Part shown: positions 16,859 through 25,094 of the stretch, piece by piece
Position numbering within the stretch: position 1 is the first letter of the stretch
Layout of the letters: every line of letters starts with the position of its first letter
Assembly: GCA_000992445.2 (NCBI GenBank)
Contig: LBUF02000001.1
Location: 126,393-180,918 of the forward strand
Direction: 5' to 3'
Length of the DNA stretch: 54,526 nucleotides
Source of the DNA: Parcubacteria group bacterium GW2011_GWA2_38_13b
Lineage (GTDB): Bacteria; Patescibacteriota; Minisyncoccia; GWA2-38-13b
Translations under genes and position numbers: made by a program
Notes under the pieces: generated by a model
Told to the model about the DNA's origin: nothing
The model's input: only the letters and a program-made list of their open reading frames with translations
The model's database searches: none

Positions 16859-17422
16859 ATGATAAAAATTAATTCAAAAGTTGACGATTTTTCTTTGGAA
16901 GCGTTTCATAACGAAGAAATAAAAAAAATAAAACTTTCCGATTATGAAGGCAAGTGGCTGGTTATGCTTTTTTATCCGGCGGACTTCACTTTTATTTGTC
17001 CGACCGAATTGGAAGAAGCGGCGGAAAATTATAAAGAATTTCAGAAATCCGGCGCGGAAATATTGAGCGTAAGCACGGATACGGTGTTCGCGCATAAAGC
17101 GTGGCATGATCAGTCGCCGGCGATAAAGAAAATAAAATTTCCGATGCTGGCCGATCCGGCCGGAAAGGTTTGCCGTCAGTTCGGCGCTTATATTGAAGAA
17201 GAAGGTCTTTCGTTAAGAGGGACTTTTATTATTGATCCCAATGGCGTTTTGAAAGCAATGGAGATACACGATAACAGTATCGGCCGTTCGGCAAAAGAAA
17301 TTTTACGTAAACTGCGGGCAGCAAAATTCGTTAAAGAACACGAGGGGTTGGTGTGTCCGGCGAGTTGGGAGCCGGGCGGTAAAACATTGAAGCCCGGGCT
17401 GGATTTGGTGGGAAAAATATAA
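16859..17422 (+). CDS. Peroxiredoxin (AhpC/typical 2-Cys)
   Basis: A thiol peroxidase of 187 residues that reduces hydrogen peroxide and organic peroxides in the cytoplasm. The peroxidatic cysteine is C47 in FTFICPTE. The resolving cysteine is C166 in EGLVCPASW, typical of the AhpC/Prx1 group. The conserved LSVSTDTVFAHKAW and RGTFIIDPNG blocks are present. I start at the ATG at 16859 (MIKINSKVDDFSLEAF); the longer frame from 16814 runs through the leader hairpins. It has a clear promoter and is followed after 17 bases by superoxide dismutase, making a two-gene oxidant-defence operon: SOD makes peroxide, and this enzyme removes it. Its reductant (AhpF or thioredoxin) is not in the window. Confidence 0.95.
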   Translation: MIKINSKVDDFSLEAFHNEEIKKIKLSDYEGKWLVMLFYPADFTFICPTELEEAAENYKEFQKSGAEILSVSTDTVFAHKAWHDQSPAIKKIKFPMLADPAGKVCRQFGAYIEEEGLSLRGTFIIDPNGVLKAMEIHDNSIGRSAKEILRKLRAAKFVKEHEGLVCPASWEPGGKTLKPGLDLVGKI

Positions 17423-17439
17423 ATATAAATTTTCAAAAT

Positions 17440-18021
17440 ATGTATCAACCAAAAGATTTTAATTATTTATTGGGTCTTTCGGGTTTCAGCGATCAATTAC
17501 TGAAAAACCATTTTACTCTGTATCAGGGCTATGTTAATAATTTTAACAAGCTGAACGATATTTTGGTTGAAATGGAAAAAAATGATAAATTCGGAACGCC
17601 GGAATTCGCGGAATTAAACCGGCGTTTTGGCTGGGAATTCAATGGTATGCGCCTACACGAACTTTATTTCGGAAATTTAACCAAGGATAAAGAAGAATTT
17701 AACGGCGAATCGGCTTTTGCCAAAAAAATTATTGAAGAATGGGGTTCATATGAAATGTGGGAAAAAGATTTTAAATCAATGGGCGCAATGCGTGGCATCG
17801 GCTGGGTTGTTTTGTATTATGATCAGGGGGCGAGCCGTCTTTTTAATGTTTGGATTAACGAACACGATGTCGGTCATTTCGCCGGCGCTAAACCGCTTTT
17901 AGTTATGGATGTTTTTGAGCATTCTTTTTTAACCGACTATGGGCTTAAAAAAAATGATTACATTGAGGCATTTATAAAAACGATTGACTGGCAAACGGCG
18001 CAATCCAGATTTAATAAATAA
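17440..18021 (+). CDS. Superoxide dismutase, Fe/Mn family
   Basis: A 193-residue enzyme that converts superoxide to oxygen and hydrogen peroxide. The four metal ligands of the family are recognisable: H24 (KNHFTLYQGY), H73 (MRLHELYF), D157 and H161 (VMDVFEHSF). In most Fe/Mn SODs the last motif reads DxWEH; here the Trp is replaced by Phe, a change near the metal shared with some divergent members. WVVLYYD and the GHFAGAKPLLVMD stretch also fit. Metal preference cannot be told from sequence. The gene is second in an operon with the peroxiredoxin gene. Confidence 0.92.
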   Translation: MYQPKDFNYLLGLSGFSDQLLKNHFTLYQGYVNNFNKLNDILVEMEKNDKFGTPEFAELNRRFGWEFNGMRLHELYFGNLTKDKEEFNGESAFAKKIIEEWGSYEMWEKDFKSMGAMRGIGWVVLYYDQGASRLFNVWINEHDVGHFAGAKPLLVMDVFEHSFLTDYGLKKNDYIEAFIKTIDWQTAQSRFNK

Positions 18022-18114
18022 AAAATGCCCGAACTTTTTGCAAACGTCCGCCAAACAACGGATGTTTTTAGTTTTAAAATATTGTCCGAAATACCAAAAA
18101 ATATCCCCAAGCAC

Positions 18115-18143
18115 TTGACAAAATTTTTAATCAAGAGTATGCT
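18115..18143 (+). promoter_or_regulatory. Promoter of the 260-aa hypothetical gene
   Basis: A consensus TTGACA (18115-18120), 17 bases, TATGCT (18138-18143). A second candidate -10, TATAAA, overlaps at 18143-18148 but with a 22-base spacing. Confidence 0.65.
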
Positions 18144-18202
18144 ATAAAGTCAGCTTTATTGGTTGGTTGTTGTTTTTTGAAATTATATTTATAAAACTTT
18201 TT

Positions 18203-18233
18203 AGGAGGAGGTTTTTGAATGAAAAACCTCTAA
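18203..18233 (+). promoter_or_regulatory. Leader hairpin enclosing a ribosome site and a four-codon ORF
   Basis: A very strong Shine-Dalgarno AGGAGGAGG (18203-18211) precedes ATG-AAA-AAC-CTC-TAA (18219-18233). GAGGTTTTT and AAAAACCTC (18208-18216 with 18222-18230) form a perfect 9-bp hairpin that places this ATG in the loop and part of the ribosome site in the stem. The real gene's own AGGGGG site and ATG follow 11 bases later. Confidence 0.5.
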
Positions 18234-18244
18234 AGGGGGTTGCA

Positions 18245-19027
18245 ATGAACAAGAACGGGTTAAGAAACCGGCGCGAAAAAAAACAAATACTAGAAGATTT
18301 TTTAAAGAGAGCCGTGGAACAAGGTCAGCCAGTGGATAAAGAGACCCTGGTTGGGGGAAAGAAATTTTTCAGGAGGCCCCTCGGGTCTTCTGGGTCTTCT
18401 AGGTATAAAGGAGAGAAAAAAATGGAACAAAAGACGGGCGGATTTTTTTCAAGGGTAAATGCAACGTTGGGATTGGCTTATAATTTAGCCTCACAATACA
18501 GTGAAGCCAAAAAGAAAGAAAAAGAAACTCCGGAAGCCGTTAAGGTATTAACGGCGAGTGAAAAGTATAAAAAAGGGCTCGAGGAGCTGAAGGAAAAACT
18601 CGGCGAGTTTGATGTAAATGGGTTCAATAGCCTACGGAAAATCGGAATTGAACGCTTCTTAAAAGGAGTGATAACGGAAAAAGGGGCACTGGTACTCCTG
18701 GACAGAGAGGCGAAAAAACGTTACGAGACCGGAGAAAAGGTCCAAGGACGACCATTGGCTCAATTCGCCCCAGCGTTTAAAAGTGCGCTTAATGAATTAC
18801 CATCGAGTCTGAAAGAAGAAGAAGGAATTTATCCAACAATTTCACACTCAATGTTTTTGAAAACAGAGGGGGCATTGAAGAAAATCGATAAATTCCAGGC
18901 TGCCATGGAACTCGCAGAAAGAGTTCCAGAAAAATGGAGAAAACCATTTGAAACCAAAGAAACTCCAACCACGCCTACATCTGAGACACCAACAACTCCT
19001 CCCGTTGTTGAAATACCAATAAACTAG
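18245..19027 (+). CDS. Hypothetical protein with charged helical body and Thr/Pro-rich tail
   Basis: A 260-residue protein, basic at its N-terminus (NKNGLRNRREKKQ), with a central helical region rich in Lys and Glu (SEAKKKEKETPEAVKV, KYKKGLEELKEKLGEF) and a low-complexity tail TPTTPTSETPTTPP before VVEIPIN. No signal peptide or transmembrane helix is evident. I do not recognise a family. The start at 18245 is chosen because it follows AAAGGGGG; the frame stays open to 18167 but that part covers the leader hairpin. A consensus promoter, a structured leader and a strong terminator make it an independent, probably regulated unit. Confidence 0.6.
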   Translation: MNKNGLRNRREKKQILEDFLKRAVEQGQPVDKETLVGGKKFFRRPLGSSGSSRYKGEKKMEQKTGGFFSRVNATLGLAYNLASQYSEAKKKEKETPEAVKVLTASEKYKKGLEELKEKLGEFDVNGFNSLRKIGIERFLKGVITEKGALVLLDREAKKRYETGEKVQGRPLAQFAPAFKSALNELPSSLKEEEGIYPTISHSMFLKTEGALKKIDKFQAAMELAERVPEKWRKPFETKETPTTPTSETPTTPPVVEIPIN

Positions 19028-19048
19028 GTCAGGTTCGGGTAAAGACGA

Positions 19049-19084
19049 AAAACGGTTATTACGCAAAGTAGTAACCGTTTTATT
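19049..19084. terminator. Terminator between 260-aa gene and O-antigen ligase
   Basis: AAAACGGTTATTAC (19049-19062) pairs with GTAGTAACCGTTTT (19068-19081), a 14-bp stem with one G-U pair, followed by TTATTATT. It serves the plus-strand gene and, in reverse, the convergent ligase gene. Confidence 0.75.
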
Positions 19085-20489
19085 ATTCATCGCATTTTTT
19101 TAATATAAACGGGTATAAAATTCCAAAAACTACCCACATCATCAATGCTCCCTGCTGAAGCGTCCAAAAATAATGGTCCGCGAAACCTAAAAGCAGAAAA
19201 TAGAAAATAGAAAATAGAAAATAGAAAATAAACGCCTTGCTTTTCGGATTATTCGTATATCCAATTAAAAAAATACCTCTTGATAATAATCCGATAAACC
19301 CTAAAAATAAAACCAAGCCGAAAATTCCCGTTTCCGCCGCAATGAGCAAATATAAATTGTGAACCGGCTGATATTGCCAAAATTCCATATCGCCAAAATT
19401 TAATTTAAATTCATAAACAAAATTCCCGATTCCGACGCCGAAAACCGGCGATTTTTTAATAAAATCAAACGCGACTTTATTATACATTACTCGCAAATTA
19501 ACGGCCTGCTCTCCGATATCAATGTTAAACCGGCTTATAAGCAGTGGCTGCAATAATACAAATAAAAATGTTAAGCATAAAATAACGAATAAAATCAATT
19601 TACCGATTTCTTTTTTTTGGTTTAATTCCGCGTTTGAAAAATAAGAAAAAATCAAAAATACAAAGCTTAAAACGACAACCAACGCTATCGCTGAACGGGA
19701 AAAAGTTAAAAATAAACCCGTAAAAATAACGGATAGCATAAACCATAAAACACAACTCTTGATTTTACTTTTTCGCTCTTCATTCAACCGAACAGTTCGC
19801 CGCTCCCCGTCCCGCAATATTTGCGGGACGGGGAGCGGCGAACTTGGCGAATCAAAAAGCCAAAGCCAATAACAGCCGAAAATCGCTATTCCCAAAAATG
19901 CCGCCAATAAATTCGGGTGCGGAAATAATCCGTAAGCCCTGACGATTTTCAATCCGTCAATGTCAATTTTCGCCACGCCGTCTATCAACGCGCCAATCGG
20001 GCTTTCGTGAAAAATTCGCAATCCCAAATCACCTTGCTTGAAAAATTGCGCAATCGCGACAATTGATTGCGTAAAAGCGGAAACAACCCAAATCCACACA
20101 ACCAATACCGAACCGTTTTTTTTATTCAACGCCAAAAATTGTCTTGTGTAAAAAAATAAAAAAACCATTTCCGCCAATTTAACCCAGTGATAAACTCCCA
20201 AATAAAAATTTGCCGCGAAAAATACGCTAATCCCCGACCAAACAAGAAACGCAAATAAAAAATAATCAACGCCGGCTAACTTTATTTTTCCGACGCCCGC
20301 GATAATTCTTCTCGCCCAAAAAACAAACAACGCTAACGCTAAAATATCCATCGCGTATAAAGAAACTGCTGTCCACTCGTTAAATTCATTGCCCCAAAAA
20401 TAAAAAATCCTCCTTGTTTGTAGAGGAATTAAAAAAATAAATGCGTAAAAAACGCATTTTTCAATAAATTCTATCACATATCTGCGCAT
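19083..20489 (-). CDS. O-antigen ligase/polymerase family membrane protein
   Basis: A 468-residue polytopic protein with about 11-12 transmembrane helices and the Wzy_C-type large loop. The signs are FTFSRSAIAL-like (LTFSRSAIALVVV), the GVGIGNFVYEFKLNFG segment, and QPVHNLYLLIAAETGIFGL, where the conserved His sits in the periplasmic loop. Such enzymes join or polymerise surface glycans. Two unusual insertions are visible. A perfect 49-base palindrome (19795-19843) encodes about 16 extra hydrophilic residues (VPQILRDGERRTVR) in the loop between helices near 216-232. A 7-base tandem repeat (19195-19230) encodes FIFYFLFSIFYF in a late helix. It is last in a minus-strand cluster after the mgtC-like gene. 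Confidence 0.85.
   Translation of the reverse strand: MRRYVIEFIEKCVFYAFIFLIPLQTRRIFYFWGNEFNEWTAVSLYAMDILALALFVFWARRIIAGVGKIKLAGVDYFLFAFLVWSGISVFFAANFYLGVYHWVKLAEMVFLFFYTRQFLALNKKNGSVLVVWIWVVSAFTQSIVAIAQFFKQGDLGLRIFHESPIGALIDGVAKIDIDGLKIVRAYGLFPHPNLLAAFLGIAIFGCYWLWLFDSPSSPLPVPQILRDGERRTVRLNEERKSKIKSCVLWFMLSVIFTGLFLTFSRSAIALVVVLSFVFLIFSYFSNAELNQKKEIGKLILFVILCLTFLFVLLQPLLISRFNIDIGEQAVNLRVMYNKVAFDFIKKSPVFGVGIGNFVYEFKLNFGDMEFWQYQPVHNLYLLIAAETGIFGLVLFLGFIGLLSRGIFLIGYTNNPKSKAFIFYFLFSIFYFLLLGFADHYFWTLQQGALMMWVVFGILYPFILKKCDE
19195..19230 (-). repeat. Heptanucleotide tandem repeat inside O-antigen ligase gene
   Basis: About five head-to-tail copies of TAGAAAA (plus strand) lie in the coding sequence. 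Seven is not a multiple of three, so gain or loss of a copy shifts the frame and would remove the last 35-45 residues. Confidence 0.85.
19795..19843. repeat. Perfect 49-bp palindrome inserted in O-antigen ligase gene
   Basis: Arms of 23 bases (19795-19817 and 19821-19843) are exactly complementary around TAT. The core CCCGTCCCGCA/TGCGGGACGGG matches the intergenic palindrome at 10059-10092 apart from a C/T change. The reading frame passes through it without a stop. Confidence 0.85.
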
Positions 20490-20501
20490 AAAACTTTTAA
20501 A

Positions 20502-20933
20502 TTATTCCAACTTCAACTTTCTTAATACTCCCATTATTATAAAAGCAACGACCGTTCCTGCGATTGCCAAAAAATAAAGCTCCATTCCGACAGAAATACC
20601 AATAATCGCCGCCAGCCAAATTCCGGCGGCTGTTGTCAAACCCTCTACTTTTATACCTTGGTGAAAAATTAAACCGGCGCCTATAAAACCAATACTAACA
20701 ATGATATTGGAAATTATTCTTGAAGGGTCAAAGCTCGTTATACCGATATAATCATCAAAAGCGCCGATAGACACAACGGTCAACATGCAAGCCCCTAAAC
20801 CAATAAGACTATATGTCCTGAATCCGGCCGCTTTTTGCGCCCTTTGCCTTTCGATGCCAATGATGCCGGCTAAAAAAACGGCTAATAATAATTTTATTAT
20901 AATATCTGTTTTGTCGGGTATTAAAAAATTCAT
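20502..20933 (-). CDS. MgtC/SapB-family membrane protein
   Basis: A 143-residue protein with about five transmembrane helices. Family hallmarks are LLLAVFLAGIIGIERQRAQKAAGFRTY (GxERexxxKpAGlRT motif), GACMLTVVS and IGFIGAGLIFHQG...VEGLTTAAGIWLAAIIGI. It covers the transmembrane MgtC domain only, without the C-terminal ACT-like domain. MgtC proteins modulate ATP synthase and magnesium or acid stress survival in pathogens; the role in this organism is unknown. It lies 3 bases after the SLOG gene and 12 before the ligase, so all three are likely one operon. Confidence 0.92.
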   Translation of the reverse strand: MNFLIPDKTDIIIKLLLAVFLAGIIGIERQRAQKAAGFRTYSLIGLGACMLTVVSIGAFDDYIGITSFDPSRIISNIIVSIGFIGAGLIFHQGIKVEGLTTAAGIWLAAIIGISVGMELYFLAIAGTVVAFIIMGVLRKLKLE

Positions 20934-20936
20934 ATC

Positions 20937-21515
20937 CTATAAAATACTACTTTCTTCGTTTTTTATCAACTCCAAGACCTTTTCAACCAATACTTTCGGA
21001 TTACTGTCGTAAACCACTTGCGCTTCTTTTTCTCTGTGCGAAACCCTAATAATTTCACCGATCAATTCGGTGGTGCCGCCGCTTTCCGTTAAAATTCCAA
21101 TCGGTTTACGATCTTCAAAGGCAATGGTAAATTCATTCAATGTGCCCATTCTGCCGCAACTGAAAATCACCGCGTCGGCCGATCTCGTCAAAAGCAAATT
21201 ACGGCCGGAATACTCAAAGCCGGTATAAATTATCAAATCGAAATAATCAGCGGGAAGCCGATAGTGCGAAATATGCTCTTGTTTGTTTTTTGCCGGCGAA
21301 ATGCCGATGCTTATGCCGCCCGCTTCTTTGGCGCCGATAGCCGCCCAATACGGCGCACCAGTCGTGGCGCCAGTCAGTAAAACGCAATTATTTCTTACGA
21401 TTTCCTTGCCGATTTCTTTTGTCCGCTCTAAAATATCGGACGCACAATGCTCGGTTACCGCCGCTCCAGATACGCATATTTTGTATTTTAGATAATAATC
21501 TTTTTGCTGAATCAT
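20937..21515 (-). CDS. SLOG/TIGR00725-type Rossmann nucleotide-binding protein
   Basis: A 192-residue soluble protein with the SLOG (DprA/LOG-like) fold. It shows a first beta strand YKICVSGAAVTEHC, an ILLTGATTGAPYWAAIGAKEAGG block (phosphate-binding turn and helix), the middle strand SADAVIFSCGRMGTLNEF corresponding to PGGxGTxxE of LOG proteins, and IGILTESGGTTELI. The usual PGG is changed to CGR, so LOG-type phosphoribohydrolase activity should not be assumed. It may bind a nucleotide ligand. Three bases separate it from the mgtC-like gene. Confidence 0.75.
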   Translation of the reverse strand: MIQQKDYYLKYKICVSGAAVTEHCASDILERTKEIGKEIVRNNCVLLTGATTGAPYWAAIGAKEAGGISIGISPAKNKQEHISHYRLPADYFDLIIYTGFEYSGRNLLLTRSADAVIFSCGRMGTLNEFTIAFEDRKPIGILTESGGTTELIGEIIRVSHREKEAQVVYDSNPKVLVEKVLELIKNEESSIL

Positions 21516-21545
21516 AGCTTAAAATACTATTTTATTATAACACAA

Positions 21546-22892
21546 TCACAAATTAAAACTATCGCCAACATTGGGAACAATCGTTGCTACGCCCAAATTA
21601 TCCTGAATCAACGACGCCAACGCATGCGAAGCGCTTTCCTCTCCCTGCGTCAAAAAAATTTTCTTGAGTCCTTTTTTGGCTTTGCGAGCAAAACTTAAAA
21701 GCTGCTGCTGATCGGCATGAGCGGAATAACCGTCTATTCTTTGAACGCCGGCCCGAACCGGAATTTTTTCATTAAATATCTCTACTTCTCGCGCTCCGTC
21801 CAATAATCTCCTCCCTAAACTTCCGGGCGCCTGATAAGAAACAACCAAAAGAACGCTCTTATTATCCGGCAAATAACGCCTCAAATGATGCCATATCCTC
21901 CCGCCTTCCATCATTCCCGATCCGGCAATAATAACTTTTGGCGCCGGTGCATCATTGATCGACATTGACTCTTGTTTGGTTCGCGTAAGCTTAAGACCGG
22001 GAAAATTAAACAAAGCGTCGCCTGATTTTATCAAATCGCGCGCCGATTCATTATAATAATGCGGATAACGCTTGTAAATCGCAGTCGCTTCAATGGACAA
22101 CGGACTGTCTAAAAACATAGGGATACGGGGGATTCTGCGATTTTCCGCCAGTTCGTTCAATTCATATAATATTTCCTGCGTCCGTTCAATCGCAAAAGCC
22201 GGAATCATAACAACTCCGCCTTTATTGATAGTGTCCTCTAAAATCCGTTCAAGCGCCATTTTTTTATTATTTCCATTATACAACCTATCGCCGTAAAGCG
22301 ATTCCATAATCAAATAATCGGCTCCTTTCACCCATTCCGTCGGCTTTAATATGGAGGAAAACGGATTGCCCAAATCGCCGCTAAAAACAATTTTTTTATT
22401 GCCCAGGGATAATTCAATGATAGCCGATCCTAAAATATGGCCGGCATCCTTAAAATTTAAAACAATATTTCCGTTTAATTTTATTTTTTCGCCATAATCG
22501 CATCCGTGAAATAATTCCATAACCCCCCTAACATCGCTTTCTTTGTAAATAACTTTTGCTCTCATACTTTTCGCTTCACGCCCCAAGATGCTTTGACTGT
22601 CATAAAGTATCAATTCACTGAAATCGCGAGTCGGATGAGTACCAAAAATAAGCCCGCGAAAACCATCGCGATACAATTTTGGCAAACGGCCGACATGATC
22701 CAAGTGGCCATGCGTAATGAAAACATAATTGATTTCTTTCGGATTGAACGGAAAGGGTTTGTAGTTTTCTTTTTCCGCCACGCGATTTCCCTGCACCAAA
22801 CCGCAGTCAATCAAAATTTTAATATGCCCATCCTCTAGCAAATAACACGCGCCTGTAACGGATTTTGCTCCTCCGTAAAATGTTAGTTTCAT
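21546..22892 (-). CDS. Metallo-beta-lactamase/beta-CASP ribonuclease
   Basis: A 448-residue two-domain nuclease of the CPSF73/RNase J superfamily, closest to the bacterial TTHA0252-like group. The zinc-binding motifs are HGHLDH (61-66), the DAGHILGSA histidine, SGDLGNP aspartate, and the beta-CASP motifs MIPAFAIERTQE, SGMMEGGRIWHHLRRYL and GYSAHADQ (motif C histidine). It is predicted to cleave RNA in the cytoplasm. It is translated between the DUF3048 and SLOG genes on the minus strand. The substrate, whether mRNA decay or rRNA processing, is not known. Confidence 0.93.
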   Translation of the reverse strand: MKLTFYGGAKSVTGACYLLEDGHIKILIDCGLVQGNRVAEKENYKPFPFNPKEINYVFITHGHLDHVGRLPKLYRDGFRGLIFGTHPTRDFSELILYDSQSILGREAKSMRAKVIYKESDVRGVMELFHGCDYGEKIKLNGNIVLNFKDAGHILGSAIIELSLGNKKIVFSGDLGNPFSSILKPTEWVKGADYLIMESLYGDRLYNGNNKKMALERILEDTINKGGVVMIPAFAIERTQEILYELNELAENRRIPRIPMFLDSPLSIEATAIYKRYPHYYNESARDLIKSGDALFNFPGLKLTRTKQESMSINDAPAPKVIIAGSGMMEGGRIWHHLRRYLPDNKSVLLVVSYQAPGSLGRRLLDGAREVEIFNEKIPVRAGVQRIDGYSAHADQQQLLSFARKAKKGLKKIFLTQGEESASHALASLIQDNLGVATIVPNVGDSFNL

Positions 22893-22975
22893 AATAATTA
22901 ATCTTTAATTTATAATTTTCATTAAATTTTCAATATTTTAATTGAAAATTTAATCATTAAAAATTCGATAGAAAT

Positions 22976-24046
22976 TTATTTGCCCATACTCCACGATATT
23001 TTCTGATACGGTTCCACTATTTCTATTATAATCTTGCCAGGAGTAAATTTAACTTCCGCGCCATTATCGTCAAAAAAATAAAGCTTGCTCGCCGTATTTT
23101 CTTTGTCTTTTTTCCAATTACCTGAAATTTCAATGCCATTTTTATAAACCATCGCCCGACCGCCGCCCTCAACATCAACATCGTTATATTGATCGTCTAT
23201 CGGACGGGAGGCTGCGCGCATAATCACAATATTTTTCGCCTCCACTTGCGCGTTATTCAATTTATCAATTTCCGGATAACCATTACGAAAACGCGAATAA
23301 CTGTTTTTTACGGCATTATAATCATAATAAACATCATACGGAACAGGATAATCAACCGCTAAACGCCCATTTCGACAAACCTCGCATTTATCATAACCCG
23401 CAAAAAGATAACCATCAAATTTCGATTCGCTGCGATAACTCAATTTTCGAGAAGTAGTATCAAGACGATCAAAAGAAGTAAAACCATTATGAGGCGCCGG
23501 CAAACCGGATTTACGATAAAATGCCCCGAATGGATTATACAAAGCGTTGATATTATCAATAACTCCTTTATCCAGTTTATCCAAAGCGAAATGCGAACCG
23601 CCCCAATGAACAAAAATAGCGTCAAATCCCATTGCCAAGGGAATAAAATCGTGGCGCGCCGAACGCAAAGCTCCGATCTCCGTAGGATTGCCACAAACAA
23701 AAAAAGCCAAAATTCTTGTAATACTACCGGAAACAACAGGCATTTCAATTATTAAATCCACCGAAGAAATTCCCGAAAGCGGACGCGCCACCGGATCATT
23801 GGCCATCATAACGGCTATTGGCCGGCGGTTGTAATTTTCGCAAACAACGCCCGTTATGGGATTCGTCCCACCGCCTCCAAGAAAATAATTGGTGCTATTG
23901 CCGATTTCAACTTTAATATTTGCCTCAAATTCTTTATTTTTATTATAAATAAAAAAACTGGAATCATCTAATAAAAAAATCCCTGCTAAGAAAATTATAA
24001 ACAGCGAGAGGTAGAAAATTGATTTATAATGCTTTATTTTAAACAT
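22976..24046 (-). CDS. DUF3048 (YerB-like) exported protein
   Basis: A 356-residue protein with one N-terminal transmembrane helix (YKSIFYLSLFIIFLAGIFLL) and a long extracytoplasmic region with the DUF3048 blocks NRRPIAVMMANDPVARPLSGISSVDLIIEMPV, GALRSARHDFIP, FVHWGGSHFA and a C-terminal part ending in EPYQKISWSMGK. YerB-type proteins are surface lipoproteins of unknown activity; here there is no lipobox cysteine, so it is probably membrane-anchored by the helix. I place the start at ATG 24046, one base after the mutM stop; the longer frame to 24091 overlaps mutM. Translational coupling to mutM is likely. Confidence 0.85.
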   Translation of the reverse strand: MFKIKHYKSIFYLSLFIIFLAGIFLLDDSSFFIYNKNKEFEANIKVEIGNSTNYFLGGGGTNPITGVVCENYNRRPIAVMMANDPVARPLSGISSVDLIIEMPVVSGSITRILAFFVCGNPTEIGALRSARHDFIPLAMGFDAIFVHWGGSHFALDKLDKGVIDNINALYNPFGAFYRKSGLPAPHNGFTSFDRLDTTSRKLSYRSESKFDGYLFAGYDKCEVCRNGRLAVDYPVPYDVYYDYNAVKNSYSRFRNGYPEIDKLNNAQVEAKNIVIMRAASRPIDDQYNDVDVEGGGRAMVYKNGIEISGNWKKDKENTASKLYFFDDNGAEVKFTPGKIIIEIVEPYQKISWSMGK

Positions 24047-24047
24047 G

Positions 24048-24914
24048 TTATTTTTGGCAAACGGGACAAAAACACGAACCGCGCCCGCCAATCTTTAATC
24101 GTTTAATCGCGCTCGCGCATTTTAGGCATTTTTTTCCTTTGCGCCCATAAACAAAAAGATGATTTCCGTACATCCCTTTTTTACCGGCGGCGTCCCGAAA
24201 ATCGCTAATGCTGGTACCTCGCTTTTTAACGGCTTTTTTTAAAATATTCTTCATTGCCTTAAATATTTTTTTTAACGCAATTATGTTTAAAAAATTCGCT
24301 TTTCTTTCAGGATGAATTCCCGCTTTCCATAAAATCTCATCGCTGTAAATATTGCCGATTCCGGCAATAAATTTCTGATTCATCAAAACCTGCTTAACGG
24401 ATCCTTTTTCCCCCGCGATGTTTTTTTGAAAATCAGAAAATTCCACCGTTAAAGCGTCGGGACCTAAATTTTTAATTTCTTTTATTTCGCCGGCGCTGCG
24501 CACGTCAAACACCTCAACTTTAGCAAATTTTCGCAAATCGGAAAGCGCTATTTGCCGACCATTATTTAAATAAAAAATCAAATGGATGTAATTATTTACT
24601 TTTTCTTGAAACGGTCCTTTTAATAAACTTGAAATTTTTTCTTGCCCGTCGGATGTTTTTTCTATTTTCCATTTCCCATACATCAAATGTCCCGTCATTT
24701 TCTGATGAACAAGCATTATTTTCCCGCCGGTCAAAAAAAATAATATATTCTTGCCAAAACGCTTTATTTTTTCAATTTTATTGCCAACGATTTTTAATTT
24801 TAATTTTTCAACATCGAATCTTCCGATATCAGACCAAATATCCCGAATCCGAAGACCCGGGATATTTTTATTCAAATCATTGATAATCGTTTCCACTTCC
24901 GGCAGTTCCGGCAT
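24048..24914 (-). CDS. mutM: Formamidopyrimidine-DNA glycosylase
   Basis: A base-excision repair enzyme that removes 8-oxoguanine and ring-opened purines. The start MPELPEVETI places the catalytic N-terminal proline (P2) and E3 immediately after Met, which fixes the start at 24914. The H2TH domain region (MNQKFIAGIGNIYSDEILWKAGIHP) and the C-terminal zinc finger (CLKCASAIKRLKIGGRGSCFCPVCQ) are intact. At 288 residues it has a normal length. The frame stays open for another 66 codons upstream, but that part covers a structured element and GC-rich sequence and is not part of the enzyme. It is followed at once by the DUF3048 gene. Confidence 0.96.
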   Translation of the reverse strand: MPELPEVETIINDLNKNIPGLRIRDIWSDIGRFDVEKLKLKIVGNKIEKIKRFGKNILFFLTGGKIMLVHQKMTGHLMYGKWKIEKTSDGQEKISSLLKGPFQEKVNNYIHLIFYLNNGRQIALSDLRKFAKVEVFDVRSAGEIKEIKNLGPDALTVEFSDFQKNIAGEKGSVKQVLMNQKFIAGIGNIYSDEILWKAGIHPERKANFLNIIALKKIFKAMKNILKKAVKKRGTSISDFRDAAGKKGMYGNHLFVYGRKGKKCLKCASAIKRLKIGGRGSCFCPVCQK

Positions 24915-24987
24915 GCCAATTTTGCCCAAGAGAGCAAGCCGAACGAGTATCGCGAGGCGAAGCTCGATTGGCTGAAAAATTGAGCAT

Positions 24988-25094
24988 CCCGCACATATTC
25001 CAATCACATATTTTGATATACGATTATTTAAAAACGAAGTGGCTTTGCCTTCATACAATAAATAATCGATGTTCATTGCTGGAATATGTGCGGG
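24988..25094 (-). other. Structured 107-bp element upstream of mutM
   Basis: A perfect 15-bp outer stem CCCGCACATATTCCA (24988-25002) with TGGAATATGTGCGGG (25080-25094) encloses a perfect 10-bp stem CGATTATTTA (25021-25030) with TAAATAATCG (25059-25068). That stem encloses a GAAG-TGGC-TTT-GCC-TTC hairpin. The nested order suggests an RNA leader for mutM or a small mobile palindromic element. Confidence 0.5.
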
